Of a stretch of 64,000 bases of DNA, positions 1 to 11,800 are shown piece after piece. The DNA lies in assembly GCA_021904315.1 (NCBI GenBank), contig CM038908.1:28416501-28480500 (forward strand). Reading direction: 5' to 3'. The position numbers were made by a program, and so were the translations under genes. The notes beneath the pieces are model-generated. The model saw only the letters and a program-made list of their open reading frames with translations, searched no databases and was not told the origin of the DNA. Source of the DNA: Sphagnum magellanicum. Lineage: Eukaryota > Streptophyta > Sphagnopsida > Sphagnales > Sphagnaceae. Each line of letters opens with the position of its first letter. Position 1 is the first letter of the stretch.

Positions 1-1540
1 TTAGCCAATAAAGAGGAGTTAGCTCCATCATACATGTGTGAAGACGGAGGAGCCAAAATTTTCCCTTTCATCTTTCATAATTGCCTTCGCTCTTACACTT
101 TCTAAATCTTCTTTGTTCCTTGCATTTAAAGTTCTTAAACCCTTTTCTTCGCTTGCTTTTACAATTTTAAAATCCTCTTTGTCAGCTTTTTTTAATAGTT
201 CGTTTTAAAATTCGCCACTAAAAAATCCTTTGCTTGATCTAAAGATTAGTAAGGAATTTTCATGAGCTTTTAAAACTTGAAGTTGTAGGGTTTTAAGTAT
301 ATTATTGTTGGTGATTCACGAATGAAGGACTTCTTATAGGATTTGCAGTTGATTGTTGGCATTCCAAAGTACTTTTAGGCTTCAATTATAATGACTAGCC
401 TCCAAGCCTCCATGGATTTGCAAAAGGAGTTGATTGTTCAAACTTGAGAACTTTTGAAGTTGCACGATTCTTTATGGTTGGTTTTTGTTCATTGTTGAGG
501 TGTGATCGAAAACCTTAAGGTTTAAACCTTAGATTACAACCTACTTTTAGATGAAATAAACCTTCCTCATTTTTCCTATGTTCTTGTTTTTCACATTTTT
601 TTGAATTTCTAAGTTCATTATTGAAGCTTTCTAAATTCTTGGGACTTGGCATCTATTGGTTTGTCTTCTAGGCATCATTGTGTGTTTTTTTTCTTTGTTT
701 GGCCTAAGTGCATTGACATGTGTTTTTGTTCTTTGTTTGGCCTAAGTGCATTATCGTGTGTTTTTGTTCCTTGTTTGGCCTTCAATGCATCACCATGTGC
801 TTTTGTTTCTTATTTAACCCTTAGTGAATCATTGTGTGTTTCTAGTATTTGTTTGACTTTAGTGCATTAGCATGTGTTTCTGTTCCTTATTTAGTTTCAA
901 TGCATTACCATGTTTTTATGTTCCTTAGTTGACCCTCATCCTTCATGTTTAAGCTACCATTGCAATTATAGCCCCCTAAAAACTTCAAGTACAAGTACTT
1001 GTTTAATGATAAAATCCCAAAAGGGGATGGTGCTCTTAGTAGTCATTTTGCAAATCATGATGATGTTTCTTTCTATTCCTCTTGTTATGGAACCTCATAG
1101 TGAACTTGTGGACCAAGTACTAGCATATAAGAAAATATTGTATTGACCAAAAAGAATGTGTATAAGAGCAAAGTAATTTTTTGTCCATTGTTATTTGTTC
1201 ATTGGATTTGAGATTGTAGAATTAAATCTTTGTTTTGTTTGGTTACATAGGTTGCAATTGAGGTGTTGGTTATTATTATTTTCTTTTGTCACAATGCCAC
1301 CACTACCCCCACCTACTTACAAGTTCAAATATTTCTTTTCTTCAAAGAACCTTGCTGTGGGTGGACATCTTGCCATTCTTGGTTGTGATGTAGTTTTTTC
1401 ATCTCATGGTCATATTCCATCTTCTCCTCCCTTGTTTTTTAAATTGTGTTTCTAATCTTTCAAATTTAAATGAGAGTGAATATGTTATGTCCTTGAGTGA
1501 GTCTTCCCACACCTTTAAAGAAAATTTACCCATCCCATCA
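1..1540. other. AT-rich intergenic DNA, no gene seen
   Basis: All frames are broken by frequent stops and the composition is T-rich. Apart from the short tandem array at 671-938, I see no recognisable gene, RNA or element end. It lies directly upstream of the transposase relict that becomes readable near 1541, so part of it could be that element's decayed leader. Confidence 0.6.
671..938. repeat. Minisatellite, about 7 units of 38-39 bp
   Basis: Successive units run from a TGCATTA-like start through a T-rich stretch to TTTGGCCTAAG-like ends. The first three units are most alike and later ones drift (GGCCTAAG to GACCCTCA). Short open frames across it are by-products of the repeat, not genes. 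Confidence 0.75.
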
Positions 1541-4306
1541 AGGTAGGAGTCAAAAAACAAAATTATGATGTCAATAGAAAATTCCAAGATAAATGGCCAA
1601 CAAAACTCCCATGGGCTGAATTGTTTGTAAGGGAAGATAAAAGTTCGCACATCGTTAAAAATGTAAGATTTGTATCTAAAGTAAAAGGAAAGGATAAATT
1701 ACTTACTCCTAAATGGGACTTTCTTTGTAAGCATGCATGTCATAAGAAAATTAGAATTCAAGGATATGGGGTTTGATGTAAAAAAAGGACTTGTATTACT
1801 CCAAAGTGTGTAAAAAACGACAAAAAACATTAGAGTGATAGTTTGGGTTGGATCATGGCAAAATTCATGCACCAAGTAATGATAAAGGTAATTAAAGTAG
1901 TAATTCAAACTATATGTTACATTGCTCTTAGTTACATGATGAAGTTTTTACAATTAACAACTAATTGTGGTTGTTTGTCCATTGTTATGTGGTGGAAAAT
2001 TGGGTAAAGATTTCCATTTTCATCTCTTTGGATTAGGTGGTTGCCAATCGAGGAATGATAACTTAACTAAGGTGATTATGGAGGCATTACTAATAGGTGG
2101 TGGTTTGCCATGAAACCAAATTGCCTAGAAATTCATTTGTTTTGGGGTAGATGGTGTTAATGTTTTTCAAGGCATAAGGATTGGTTGTCACAGATGCTAA
2201 TGCTATGGAATTCATTCATTTGAATGTTCATCCATGACTTGTAATAAACTTGTTCTTAACTTTTAGTTTCTATTCAGTTCAATTTTAGTTATCTTCCAAT
2301 TAAGTTTTAATTCACTTCCACTTGACTCATAATTCACTTCCAGTTGATTTTTAGTTCACTTGTAATTAATTCTTAATTCACTTCCAGTTAATTCGTACTT
2401 CACTTTTAATTCACTTTGAGTTAACCTTTTAGTTCAATTTCAATTCACTTCTAATTAACATTTAGTTGATTTGTAGTTAATTTTCAATTCACTTCTAATT
2501 AACATTTAGTTGATTCGTAGTTAATTTTCAATTCACTTTTAGTTAAGTTTAAATTCACTTTAAATTTAATTTTAGTTCACTCATAGTTTACACATGGGTG
2601 CACATTAACACACATGGGTGAACATGGGTCACATGTAAATTTAAAGCTTATTGAAAAACTTCCTTGAACTAGGTGCCCAAGAGGCATAAATAAAGATAAA
2701 ATTCCCCATTAGTTTTAATTTGTTCAACACCAATTTTGAGTACATATTCTTATTATAGCCTTGTTTTATTTTCATTTCTTCCTTGTAATAAAATCTTATT
2801 TGATTCTTGTTTGCATTTATCATGTTTTTCTTTTTCTTGTTTCATGATTTGAATTTGGAACTAGGTATGCCCTTACTTTTGTTTTGGTTAGAAAATCATG
2901 TAGTCTTGGTTGTGTTTGTGACATTAGTGCTACAAAGCAAATCCATGACAATTATGCACTAAACTATTTAGGGATCCATTCTATGGCCTATTGTACCAAT
3001 TTGGGAGTGCAAATTATATTAAATTTGCTTAAGTTGGTCTTCTATTTTAAAATTTGTTACAAACCTTACACAAGTACTTTGCATATTCGTCAAAAGGCAT
3101 TTAGAATTTACAAAATTCAATAAGATCTTGAAAACAAAAAGTAACAATTTTTTTCCAAATGAAGTGGATCTTGATGTTGAACCCTATTGAAATACAAAAA
3201 ATTATTCTTGAAGATGGTGTTGGACAACTCTACAAACCAACAAACAAAGATGAATTATGAACATCTATGTGGCATTCAACTTTTGTTAGGATTTATTTAT
3301 ATCTTACTTTTGCTAAAAATCTATGCATGTTTTCATTAAATTTTCATAAATAAAATATTTGTTTGTGTGAACTCATGGCTATTATTAAAGTACATTTATA
3401 CAACTTGTATTGTCATGGATAGTCTTCCAAATTTACTATAAACCTTTTTTGGGCCTTTAAGTCATTACTTGAATGCAAGCATGAAAACATTTAAATGAAA
3501 TGGATACTTGATATTAATTATGGAATTTAACATTTGGTCTTTGAAGTACATGGCCAACATATATGGGTAGTGCATCAAGATTTGAAAATGTGATGCCTAA
3601 ATTTATCATTGAAGGTGTATTTGTTGTTGTGGAATCATTATTGAAAAAACAATGCAAAGGCAAATTTTTAGAATTCTCCCTTCTGCATTATTTTATTTTT
3701 GTAATTTCATGTGTTTATAGGGCATGGGCTATAACAATTTTGATTCAAAAATTGTAATAAGGTTTCCACCATTTTAGCTTTTCAATTCATGTTTTTGTTT
3801 ATAATTCATTCAATGGTTTTGTGGGTGATTTTGCAAGGTTTGCAAAAACTTATATTCAAAAATTGGAAACAAGGTTTTTAACCCATGGTGTCATGGATGC
3901 ACTTGGGATACCCCAATATTGGCTACAACCAAATTGTGAAATGTTTTTCCAAAACATTTATAAGTGATTAAAATAACATAATTTTGTTTTGGCGAAACCT
4001 AGTTAGTGGATGAGGTGGAAACCTTTATATTTGAAGTCTTGAATGTTAATGACCTCGATAATCAACATGGCATACATGTTCAAGTTAACAATAAAATCAA
4101 ATGAAGTAGCATGCATGGCACCACTTTTTAACATCAATCCTTTGACCAACATGTGGCATTTGATGACAACATTTCCAATACATGTTTGCAACTTCCCTAA
4201 GTATGTGAAATTAGTTGAATTGGCCATGGTTGTTGCAACCCTAGCTCTTGGCTTGCAACCAAAACAAGAGCTTGCAAAGGTGCGAGTCGAAAGTGAAGCC
4301 CAATAA
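1541..4306 (+). pseudogene. Relict of BED-finger/hAT-type transposase-derived gene (copy 2)
   Basis: Translating the plus strand in shifting frames gives pieces of one protein in order. Around 1555-1755 there is an open stretch of about 67 codons with FQDKWPTKLPWAEL and a KHACHKK tail, like a degenerate BED-type finger. Around 2925-3020 there is a stretch containing GIHSMAYCTNLGVQ. Around 3893-3940 there is MDALG..PQYWLQPNCE. Around 4130-4235 there is NPLTNMW...FPKYVKLVELAM, which fits a C-terminal hAT dimerisation region. Stops and frameshifts separate the pieces, and the minisatellite at 2268-2590 interrupts the body. The minus-strand relict at 15930-21760 has the same order of motifs, which argues strongly against chance. 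The family assignment rests on remembered resemblance to transposase-derived plant proteins; the exact family name is uncertain. Confidence 0.72.
2268..2590. repeat. Minisatellite of about 25-bp units (TTCACTT/AGTTAATT)
   Basis: At least a dozen degenerate units alternate AATTCACTTC with AGTTAATTTT or AGTTGATT. Two longer 50-bp blocks near 2440-2540 are nearly identical, indicating recent local duplication. It sits inside the relict at 1541-4306 and probably expanded after that gene died. Confidence 0.8.
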
Positions 4307-4383
4307 TCACATTTCATGTTCTCGGGAGTGTAGGAGAATGTGAGGGAATGAACATGCACATTCCCAAGCAAGCTCCCCCTTTG

Positions 4384-5045
4384 GGAGTTGGAGTCCCTAT
4401 GGATTTTTGAATTTTTAGAGAACGATTTCAAGGGTCAAAATTCATTAGATTGAAAAGTTCATTATACCATTGGAAAGCTCTTAAGACATACATGTTTAAA
4501 ATGATCTTGCACGACCTATTTGGATACTTAAAACACAAGTTATGGCCCAAAAAAAGGTTGGAAATCAAATTACCAATTTGAGTCCTGACCACTAAAAGTT
4601 GAGAATCGCTTTGATTTACTTGCATGCAAGTGGCGTGGAAAGATTTCAATAAAGGCTACAACTTTTCTTTAAACCTCACTTTAATCGAAGGTTTGCACAA
4701 AAAATTATGAGCTTTCAAAGTCGTAGGAGACCTAATTTCGGGAATCTTATACTCCCAATTAAGGAGTCCTGAGACAAAATGACATTTGGATGCAAGCCCC
4801 CGTTGCTAAGCATAAAGAATACTACAAGGGGGAAGGTGGCGGCTTCCCCCAAGTTCGGGCCGTGATGAATTTTGTGAATTTGTGTATGCATGTGGTTCAT
4901 CTGTGCACCAAAAATGTTTCAACTAAGCAATAACCAACTTGTTGTTTAATTTGTACAAGTTTATGTGAATAATTAACCTACTTGTCACTCATCCTAGTCC
5001 CCATTTTGGAGCTCCAACATGCCTTTCTACCCCCAGAGTGTTACG
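4384..5045. repeat. Diverged direct duplicate, copy 1
   Basis: This block shares an ordered series of matching segments with 5297-5960 at a constant offset of about 915 bp. The matches include the 'ggagtcc..ggactc' start, the 'caagttatgg(c)c' and 'gactcctgaccactaaa' cores, the 'gaaggtggcggcttcccc' segment, and the 'cctttctaccccc' end. The copies are perhaps 70-75% alike by eye. No open frame is conserved between them, so this is probably a non-coding element or LTR fragment duplicated in tandem. Confidence 0.7.
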
Positions 5046-5296
5046 AACTAATGAGCATACCCCAACTCTTTCTCCTTCCATTGTTTTCACCTTTGGACTC
5101 ATAGTTGAGTCTATCAAAGAATTTGACGGTGTGTTAATGGTGTAATTAACATGTAGTTTAGAAAACGAAAAGTTATTTTTTACATTGGTTTTTTTAAAAT
5201 CAAAACTTTGTAACAAGCTCATTATCCATTTTGTCGCAACCCCACTTTGGGGCTAAGTGTGAGAATGCAACTCACACTCCCAAAAATGGGAAAATG

Positions 5297-5960
5297 GAGT
5301 CCTCCGGGACTCCCAAAAATTCAAAGCTCGATTTGAAGGGTAAAATCTCCTTGCATTGGAGTGTTCTTGGTCTCATTGGAAAGGTCTTGAAGTGTAGATG
5401 TTGAAAATGGCCTTGCATGAGCCATTTGGACATCTGCAGCTCAAGTTATGGGCAAAAGAAGGGCCGGGAGTCAAATTGCCAGTTTGACTCCTGACCACTA
5501 AAGGTTGGGAATCGACCTCTTCCCAATATTGCCTGAAGGAGTGCGACATGGCGTTGGAAAGCTCTCAAAGAGAGTTACAACTTTGGTTGAGACCTCGTCC
5601 CGATCCGAGTTTGGGGCGAAGAGTTATGAGCGTTCAAAGTCCCGGGACTCCAACCCGGGACAGTTTCGGGACTCCAACTTGGGAATCCCGGGAAAAAGAG
5701 TCATTTGGATGTAGCCTCGGCGAAAAGCTGCAGAGTATATTATATGGGAGAAGGTGGTGGCTTCCCCTGAGTCCGGGCCGTGGTGAGTCTTGTGTGTCAA
5801 AGTGCCCGTGGCTTGTCCCAACACCCAAGGGTGTTCCCGAATGCTAACGAACCCTTTGTGATTAGTTTTTGGATGTAGATTCAAGCTTGATAATCTAGTC
5901 CCTCTTCCTAGTCTAATCCTGGGACTTCTAGCACGCCCCTCTACCCCCTTTTAGTGCTGG
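5297..5960. repeat. Diverged direct duplicate, copy 2 (GC-richer)
   Basis: This is the partner of 4384-5045. It is richer in GC and holds several internal GGGACTCC/GGAATCCC motifs near 5638-5695, which make short partial palindromes. The higher GC suggests it is the younger copy or has lost fewer methylated cytosines; that is inference. Overlapping short open frames on both strands are incidental. Confidence 0.7.
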
Positions 5961-6040
5961 AAGTCGGGAGTGGGCCCCAAGTCCCAACTTTCCGCAACTC
6001 TACATAGTTGGACCTTCAAGTGGATTCAACAAGGGACTTA

Positions 6041-7744
6041 GGAGCGCGTCACATTTGCATTTGTTATGCACATGTTTGCACAAAAATTCTACACTTTGTA
6101 AAATTCCCCATATGCAAAATGCATTGAGTAATGGAAAGAATCACAACACCAATATTGTTATGATGGTTGGGTAGTATGATTTGTGTAATTATTAGGCTAG
6201 TTTATGCAAGTGTGTTGGCTTTTGCATTTATTTTTATTAAATTCAATGATTGTTTTTATAAGCCAAACAACTTCTTTTCCACGATGTTGGCACATTTTTC
6301 CCAAAGTTCGTTTTGTTTTTGCATGTTTTTTGAAATTATAAATGTATGTTAATTGGGTTGATTTTGTCATTTAAATGTTAAAATGGCCAATTTTAGAGGT
6401 TCAATTCCCCCATATATACTTGTGCTTGTTAGTGCATGTTCATATGTTGTTTGTTCTTTTTGTTTAAGTTCATTTTCAAGTTGTATGCATTGTATTTGAA
6501 GATAATATCATTAATTATTACATTCAAATTTAATTGAAATATTTAATTTTCTCATATTAATGAATGATATTGTAATACCTTTATCATTTCAACATAAATT
6601 AAATTATTTTTTGTTTTGTCGAACTTTTGAAATTTTATTTATTATTTGTGTCAAAATTTTAATAAAATCAAAAGTTCAATTGTCAAGTTTTGAAACCTTT
6701 CATAATAGTGACTTAAGACTGAGGCAATTTAGACACACTAGACTTTTCCATAACATTGACAAAACCTTGTTTATTATTTTCTATAACCATTGCTTACCAA
6801 AAATCTCAAAGTTATAAAACCAAGTGTTGAAGTTAAGATTTCAAATTTAATTAATTATTCGACAATTTGTTGCCAAAATGGTCAAGGTACTACGATAATA
6901 TGAAATAATATACATTGAGAGAGCATATAAATGTCACATGTGGGCTAATCACTACCAATGAATAATAAGTTGTGACAGATCAATCAAAAGCAATCATTTT
7001 TTTTATTTTTAAAAAAAAAATCACACATAATATTGTGCACAAATTCACAAGTAATGGAGTCTCTTTTCACACCCATGTGATGTTGACTTCATTTAAAAAT
7101 TAGAGTACAATGACTTGTCCTGAAACCCCTGAAGTTATTCTTGTACCACTCCATTAAGATCTCAATTGAACTATTGAAAGATCTAGCATCATGTGATGAG
7201 TCTTGATAATGCAAAAGTGCGTACCTAATTGAACAAGAGGAACAAGGAGCTCATGGTATAATGGCTCTAGCCTTTATGCCAAGTTTAAATTTCAAACAAA
7301 AAAAAACTTCCATTACTAGATTTAGAACAACTCATGTCAAATGCATGCACTTTTATGGAGCAAGCCCATCCATCATACCCCAACCTTCTCGTCAAATTCA
7401 GCAAAAAATTAGTTAAAATTTTATGATGAAAAAAGTTCTCCAAATTTTCATGAAAATTTTGACAAATTATATAAAATTTTGTAATACATATCCATGACAC
7501 TAGTACAAAAGAGGAGTGCAGTTCACTAAACATATATTGGTGTAACATGAATATTTAATAAGTTTCAAATTGGAGTAATGAAAATGTGAAAATTAGTTCA
7601 GAGAAGGAGGAAACCAACTTCGTAATTAAAAAGCAGTGAAAACAAAATCTAGTCCAAATTTAGGATTATAGCTTCACTCTTTAATAATAATCTCAAAATA
7701 TATTTTATGAAATAGCCATAAGGATGAAAAAATAATGGGGAAAA
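6041..7744. other. AT-rich intergenic DNA, nothing recognised
   Basis: Only short chance frames and homopolymer runs are present. A tRNA-like A-box resemblance at 7256-7266 was considered and set aside. Confidence 0.6.
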
Positions 7745-7768
7745 GATATATATATATATATATATATA
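7745..7768. repeat. (TA)n microsatellite
   Basis: This is an uninterrupted TA tract of about 12 units. Confidence 0.9.
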
Positions 7769-7879
7769 CACACCATTCAAATCAAAATATTTTGAACAAC
7801 CTATGTGTCAAAAAAAAACCCATGAAAAACATTGGAAACATTCTTTACCTCATTAATAATATTAGAAAATTCTGTGTTG

Positions 7880-8226
7880 TTGTTGTTGGCCTTGCCTACC
7901 AAGGCAAGGATATTGTGTTTAGATTCATTACAGAGTATAGTAGCTTAAGGGATTTTGGCCTCTAGGTAATAATAATAGGTCTAGTATTTTTATATGAGGA
8001 TTTTTGAAAGATGATATTTTGGCTTGTGTTGAAACTTGAGATTAGTTATAGAGTTATAATAATATCTTGAAGGATTTTGGTTTCTTTATTTAGAGGATTG
8101 TTTTGAAGATTAATATATTTTTGCTATGGTGAAATATTTGAGTTTCCATAATTCTTCTTCTTTTGCCTTAAGATACTTTTTCATTTAAATGGCAAAGGCC
8201 ATAGTGTGACAACACCCCTTGTTGGT
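7880..8226. repeat. Dispersed repeat, copy A
   Basis: This roughly 340-bp block matches 41216-41508 in the same orientation along almost its whole length. It runs from a small hairpin (GCCTTG..CAAGGC) to a GTGTGACA..CCCTTGTT end. Copy A contains short insertions such as extra ATA repeats and 'agttatagagttataataat'. There is no coding potential. It is most likely a short non-autonomous element or solo LTR; the class cannot be decided from two copies. Confidence 0.8.
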
Positions 8227-8800
8227 GTGCAAAACTTATTATGCTCACCAAAGTGATGGAGATCAACTCTTCCTTGCATCACCCATTTGCAAGTTGTTGT
8301 CTAGTTTCTTGACATTCCCAGGAAAGCTCAATGCAATGCAATGCAACCCATCATGCAATGCAGGGCTATGAAGAAAACAGAAAACCCAGTCCATGTTTTT
8401 GTTTCCTTGAGGAAGAAGAAGGATCCTGATCTGTGCTTTACATGCAGCAAGAAATCCAGACCAGGAAAGAGTGATCACAAAATGGGTTAGGAATTGGCAC
8501 CTGTGTAGAGAGAGAGAGACAGGAGCTGGGGAAAATCCAGCAGCACCACCATGATCATCTGCCAGCAACTGCAGTGAAGAGCTTGAACAGGCACAGATTT
8601 CACTGCAGTTTTTGTTAGAGGCTCCCCTCCCATGACGCCTTCTATATTTGGTATTGGGTGCATGTCCTCTTCAGTCTCTGAGAGCAAGAGAGAGATTGAG
8701 AGAAATGGGTCATTGGGTAGTCGACAATTCGTTCATGTGATTAGCTTTTCAGTGGAGGAATTGGAGAAGAAGCTGCTGCTGCTGCTGCTACAACAAAACG
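8227..8800. other. Upstream/leader region of the histidine kinase gene
   Basis: Composition becomes less AT-rich from about 8250, as in the transcribed parts of this window. There is a GA run at 8508-8519. Further 5' coding exons could lie here, because the first PAS domain downstream starts without its usual opening strand, but I cannot define one. Confidence 0.45.
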
Positions 8801-11800
8801 ATGGGCAAGTCTTATCAAGAAAGAGGAGTGTTCATCTGCGATGAAGAAGCCAAGAACATTTACACCAACAAAGCTTACCAAGAGATGACAGGATGCACCA
8901 GGGAAGAGCTTCTGGGACTTGGCTGGACCTCTTGCATTCACCCCGAGGATTTGCCAGTAAAAACACAAAGCACACCAAAAATCCTTTCTCCCCAAGTTGC
9001 ATTTTTCCTTGAGCTCTCTAATAAGATTCTTTGTTGAAAGAAGATGCTGCTGCTGCTGTAGTTTTTGTTGCTTGTTGTTGATCTTCTTCCCTATCACTGC
9101 ATCATGTTGGTAGTTGTTGTTGATCTTCTTCACCATCACTGCATGTTGTTGTTGATCTTCTTCCCCGTCACTCCATCTTGTTATTGATAATCTTCACCAT
9201 CACTGGTTGTTGCTGATCTTCTTCACCGTCACTGCATGTTGTTGTTGATCTTCTTCACCGTCACTGCATGTTGTTGTTGATCTTCTTCCCCATCGCTGCA
9301 ACTTATTGTTGATCTTCTTCATCATCATCACCAATTGTTGTTGGTTTTGGGAATTTGTTGGCAGAGTGTGTGGTCTCAAGCATTGAGGCTGTACTCAAGG
9401 AACAGTGAGATGGAGAATAGGCATGAGATCCAATGTGAGTTCAGACTGATGCACAGAGATGGGTCCTTCATTTGGGCCAACTGCCAGCCTGTTGACATGT
9501 CTGGCTTCTCTGGAGTTGGCACGTAAAACACACACTCATCCATGATCACACTTTCTCTCCAGCAACAACAATTTGCACAAACTTGTTATTTTCTTCTTGT
9601 TTGCACAATTGCACTTGTGGGCTGTTCATTGTTGCAATTTCTCCGGCAACAAGTGTTGATTGTCCAACAGGTTTTTAAAAAAAATTGGGGCAGTTTTGTA
9701 GGCATTCTAGAAGATATATCATGGCGGAAAGAAGCAGAGGAGTCATTGAGGCAAAGTGAGGAGCGGTTCCTGCTGGCAATGCAAGGCTCACATGATGGAC
9801 TATGGGATTGGGATATGGTGACCGATAAGGTTTTCTACTCACGGCGCTACATGCAAATGCTGGGAATGGAAGCTGAGGAATCCAATGGGAGTTTTTCTGT
9901 TTTCGAATCACGCATCCATCCTGAGCATCATAGTTTGTTTTCATCACCTAGCCTAAACCCTAAACCCTTGAGATTCAGCATCCTGACTGCATTGTCCCCT
10001 CTCTGTCTTTTTGCATTGTATCAAATAAGAAGTCATTCACAATGAATCTATCTATGACCACAAAATTGCCAGTCCTCACTGACATTGAGTGAGGTTGCAC
10101 TGCTTTTGTTCCTTTGTCTAGGTCAAAAAGAGGAGTTGGGTTTGGTGGCTGGGGGAGCCCTGCCTCTTGAGCTTTGCAACTTCTCAGAGAGAAATTGCGC
10201 ATCTGTGATCTGATTTTGTAGATGCAGTAATAACATCCTTGGGAGAATATCTCTCAGCCCATGGACTTGATTCTCATCCTTTTGAGGTTGAAACACCTCT
10301 ACAAATGAAAAATGGCACATACCTTTGGTTTCGCATGCGGGGTCAAGCACTCTGGGATAGGAATGGAACTGCAATTCGGATGGCTGGCTCCATCACCAAC
10401 ATCACTGAACGCAGGAATTGGGAAGAGGAACAAACTCGACTCATCGCTAACCTTGCAGATGCCCGCGACAAAGCTGAGACCGCAGCAAAAGCCAGATCTG
10501 AATTTCTTGCAGTGAGCATCATCTGATTGTGCACTCAACTTGTTGCTTTTCATCTAGAGAAGAGTGTTGTTTCAATCTTCAAGGATGTTGACAGTGTGTA
10601 AACCAAAACTGGGACTTTGGTGTATAAGAAGAAGAGATGGTGATCAGTACGCTGTAGTCTTCTTCAGCTTTTAGCTTGGTAATCACACATGAGGGCAGCA
10701 GACCTGGTGGTTTCATTCCTTCTTCTCCAATAAACCAATGTGTCATGACTTTGTGGGTTGCAAAATTTTCTGGCAGGTTATGAGCCATGAGATTCGAACT
10801 CCGCTGAATGGGGTGATTGGCATGGCATCCATTCTCCTTGACACAGCTTCCACACCTGAACAGCAAGAGTGTCTGGAAACAATCCGCATCTCTGGAGAAT
10901 GCTTGCTGTCAATCATCAACGACATATTGGACTTGTCCAAAATAGATGCAGGAAAGCTCAACTTAACCCCAGTACCTTGCAACTTGCGGAATCTGGTTGA
11001 AGACGTGGGGAGCTTGCTGGCACTTCGTGGAGAGGCAGAAGGAGTTGAAATGGTGGTTCATTACCGGTCTGCTCTTTCTGCTGTCTTTGTGGATGCAGTC
11101 CGATTGAGACAGGTTTGGCTTCATTTTTCCATCATGTGAACATTCTGTGATATGATGAAAGCTTGTGGAGAATCAAGAAGTGAGTGCAAGTTTGTGTTGG
11201 CATAAGGTAAGCTTACTGGAAGTGGGTTGCTTGGTGCTTGTGCAATATTGCAGGTCCTCATAAACTTGGTAGGAAACGCATGCAAATTCACTCACAAAGG
11301 GTACATTGCAGTAGATGTCTCCATTGTTTGCAGTACATGTCACCAGGAGTTCTTCCTTGGACAAAAACAGTGTGCTCAATGCATATCAAAGCCCACTGCA
11401 GCAGCAACTGCCATGACTGCTGGGACCATTCCTGTCATGGCTGAAGAGAAGCACCCACAAAACGCAGAAAAGAGAATGTTAGAAAATGGACTGAACAGGT
11501 CCACAGCTATCACTGCACCAGACACTATGTGTGTTCATACTTTAGGCAATGGAGGACAGGAAAGATATGACTTCTCCGTGGAAAATATCAGGACTCAAAT
11601 GTCTCTCTCTGAAAACATAGAATGTACAACTGGAAACAAGGTTGGTGGTGACACAGGTGATGTTACTGAGGGGACTCAAGATGGCACAATAATGCAACAG
11701 ATTTGCCATGATTTTGCATCAAGTGAAATGCCACTTAAACTGCCATATGCAAGTCATAAGAAGAGGAAAAAAGATGTCCTCAGCAAAAAGTCAGAACAAA

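Noticed and set aside
4003-4431. 142-codon minus-strand frame
   Set aside because: It is antisense to the C-terminal part of the plus-strand transposase relict, which carries the recognisable motifs.
5505-5884. Overlapping frames of 60-99 codons on both strands
   Set aside because: They arise in the GC-richer duplicate block; its partner copy at 4384-5045 preserves none of them.
7248-7300. tRNA-like segment (TGGTATAATGG resembling an A-box)
   Set aside because: The B-box is poor and no cloverleaf can be formed, so it is not called as a tRNA or SINE head.
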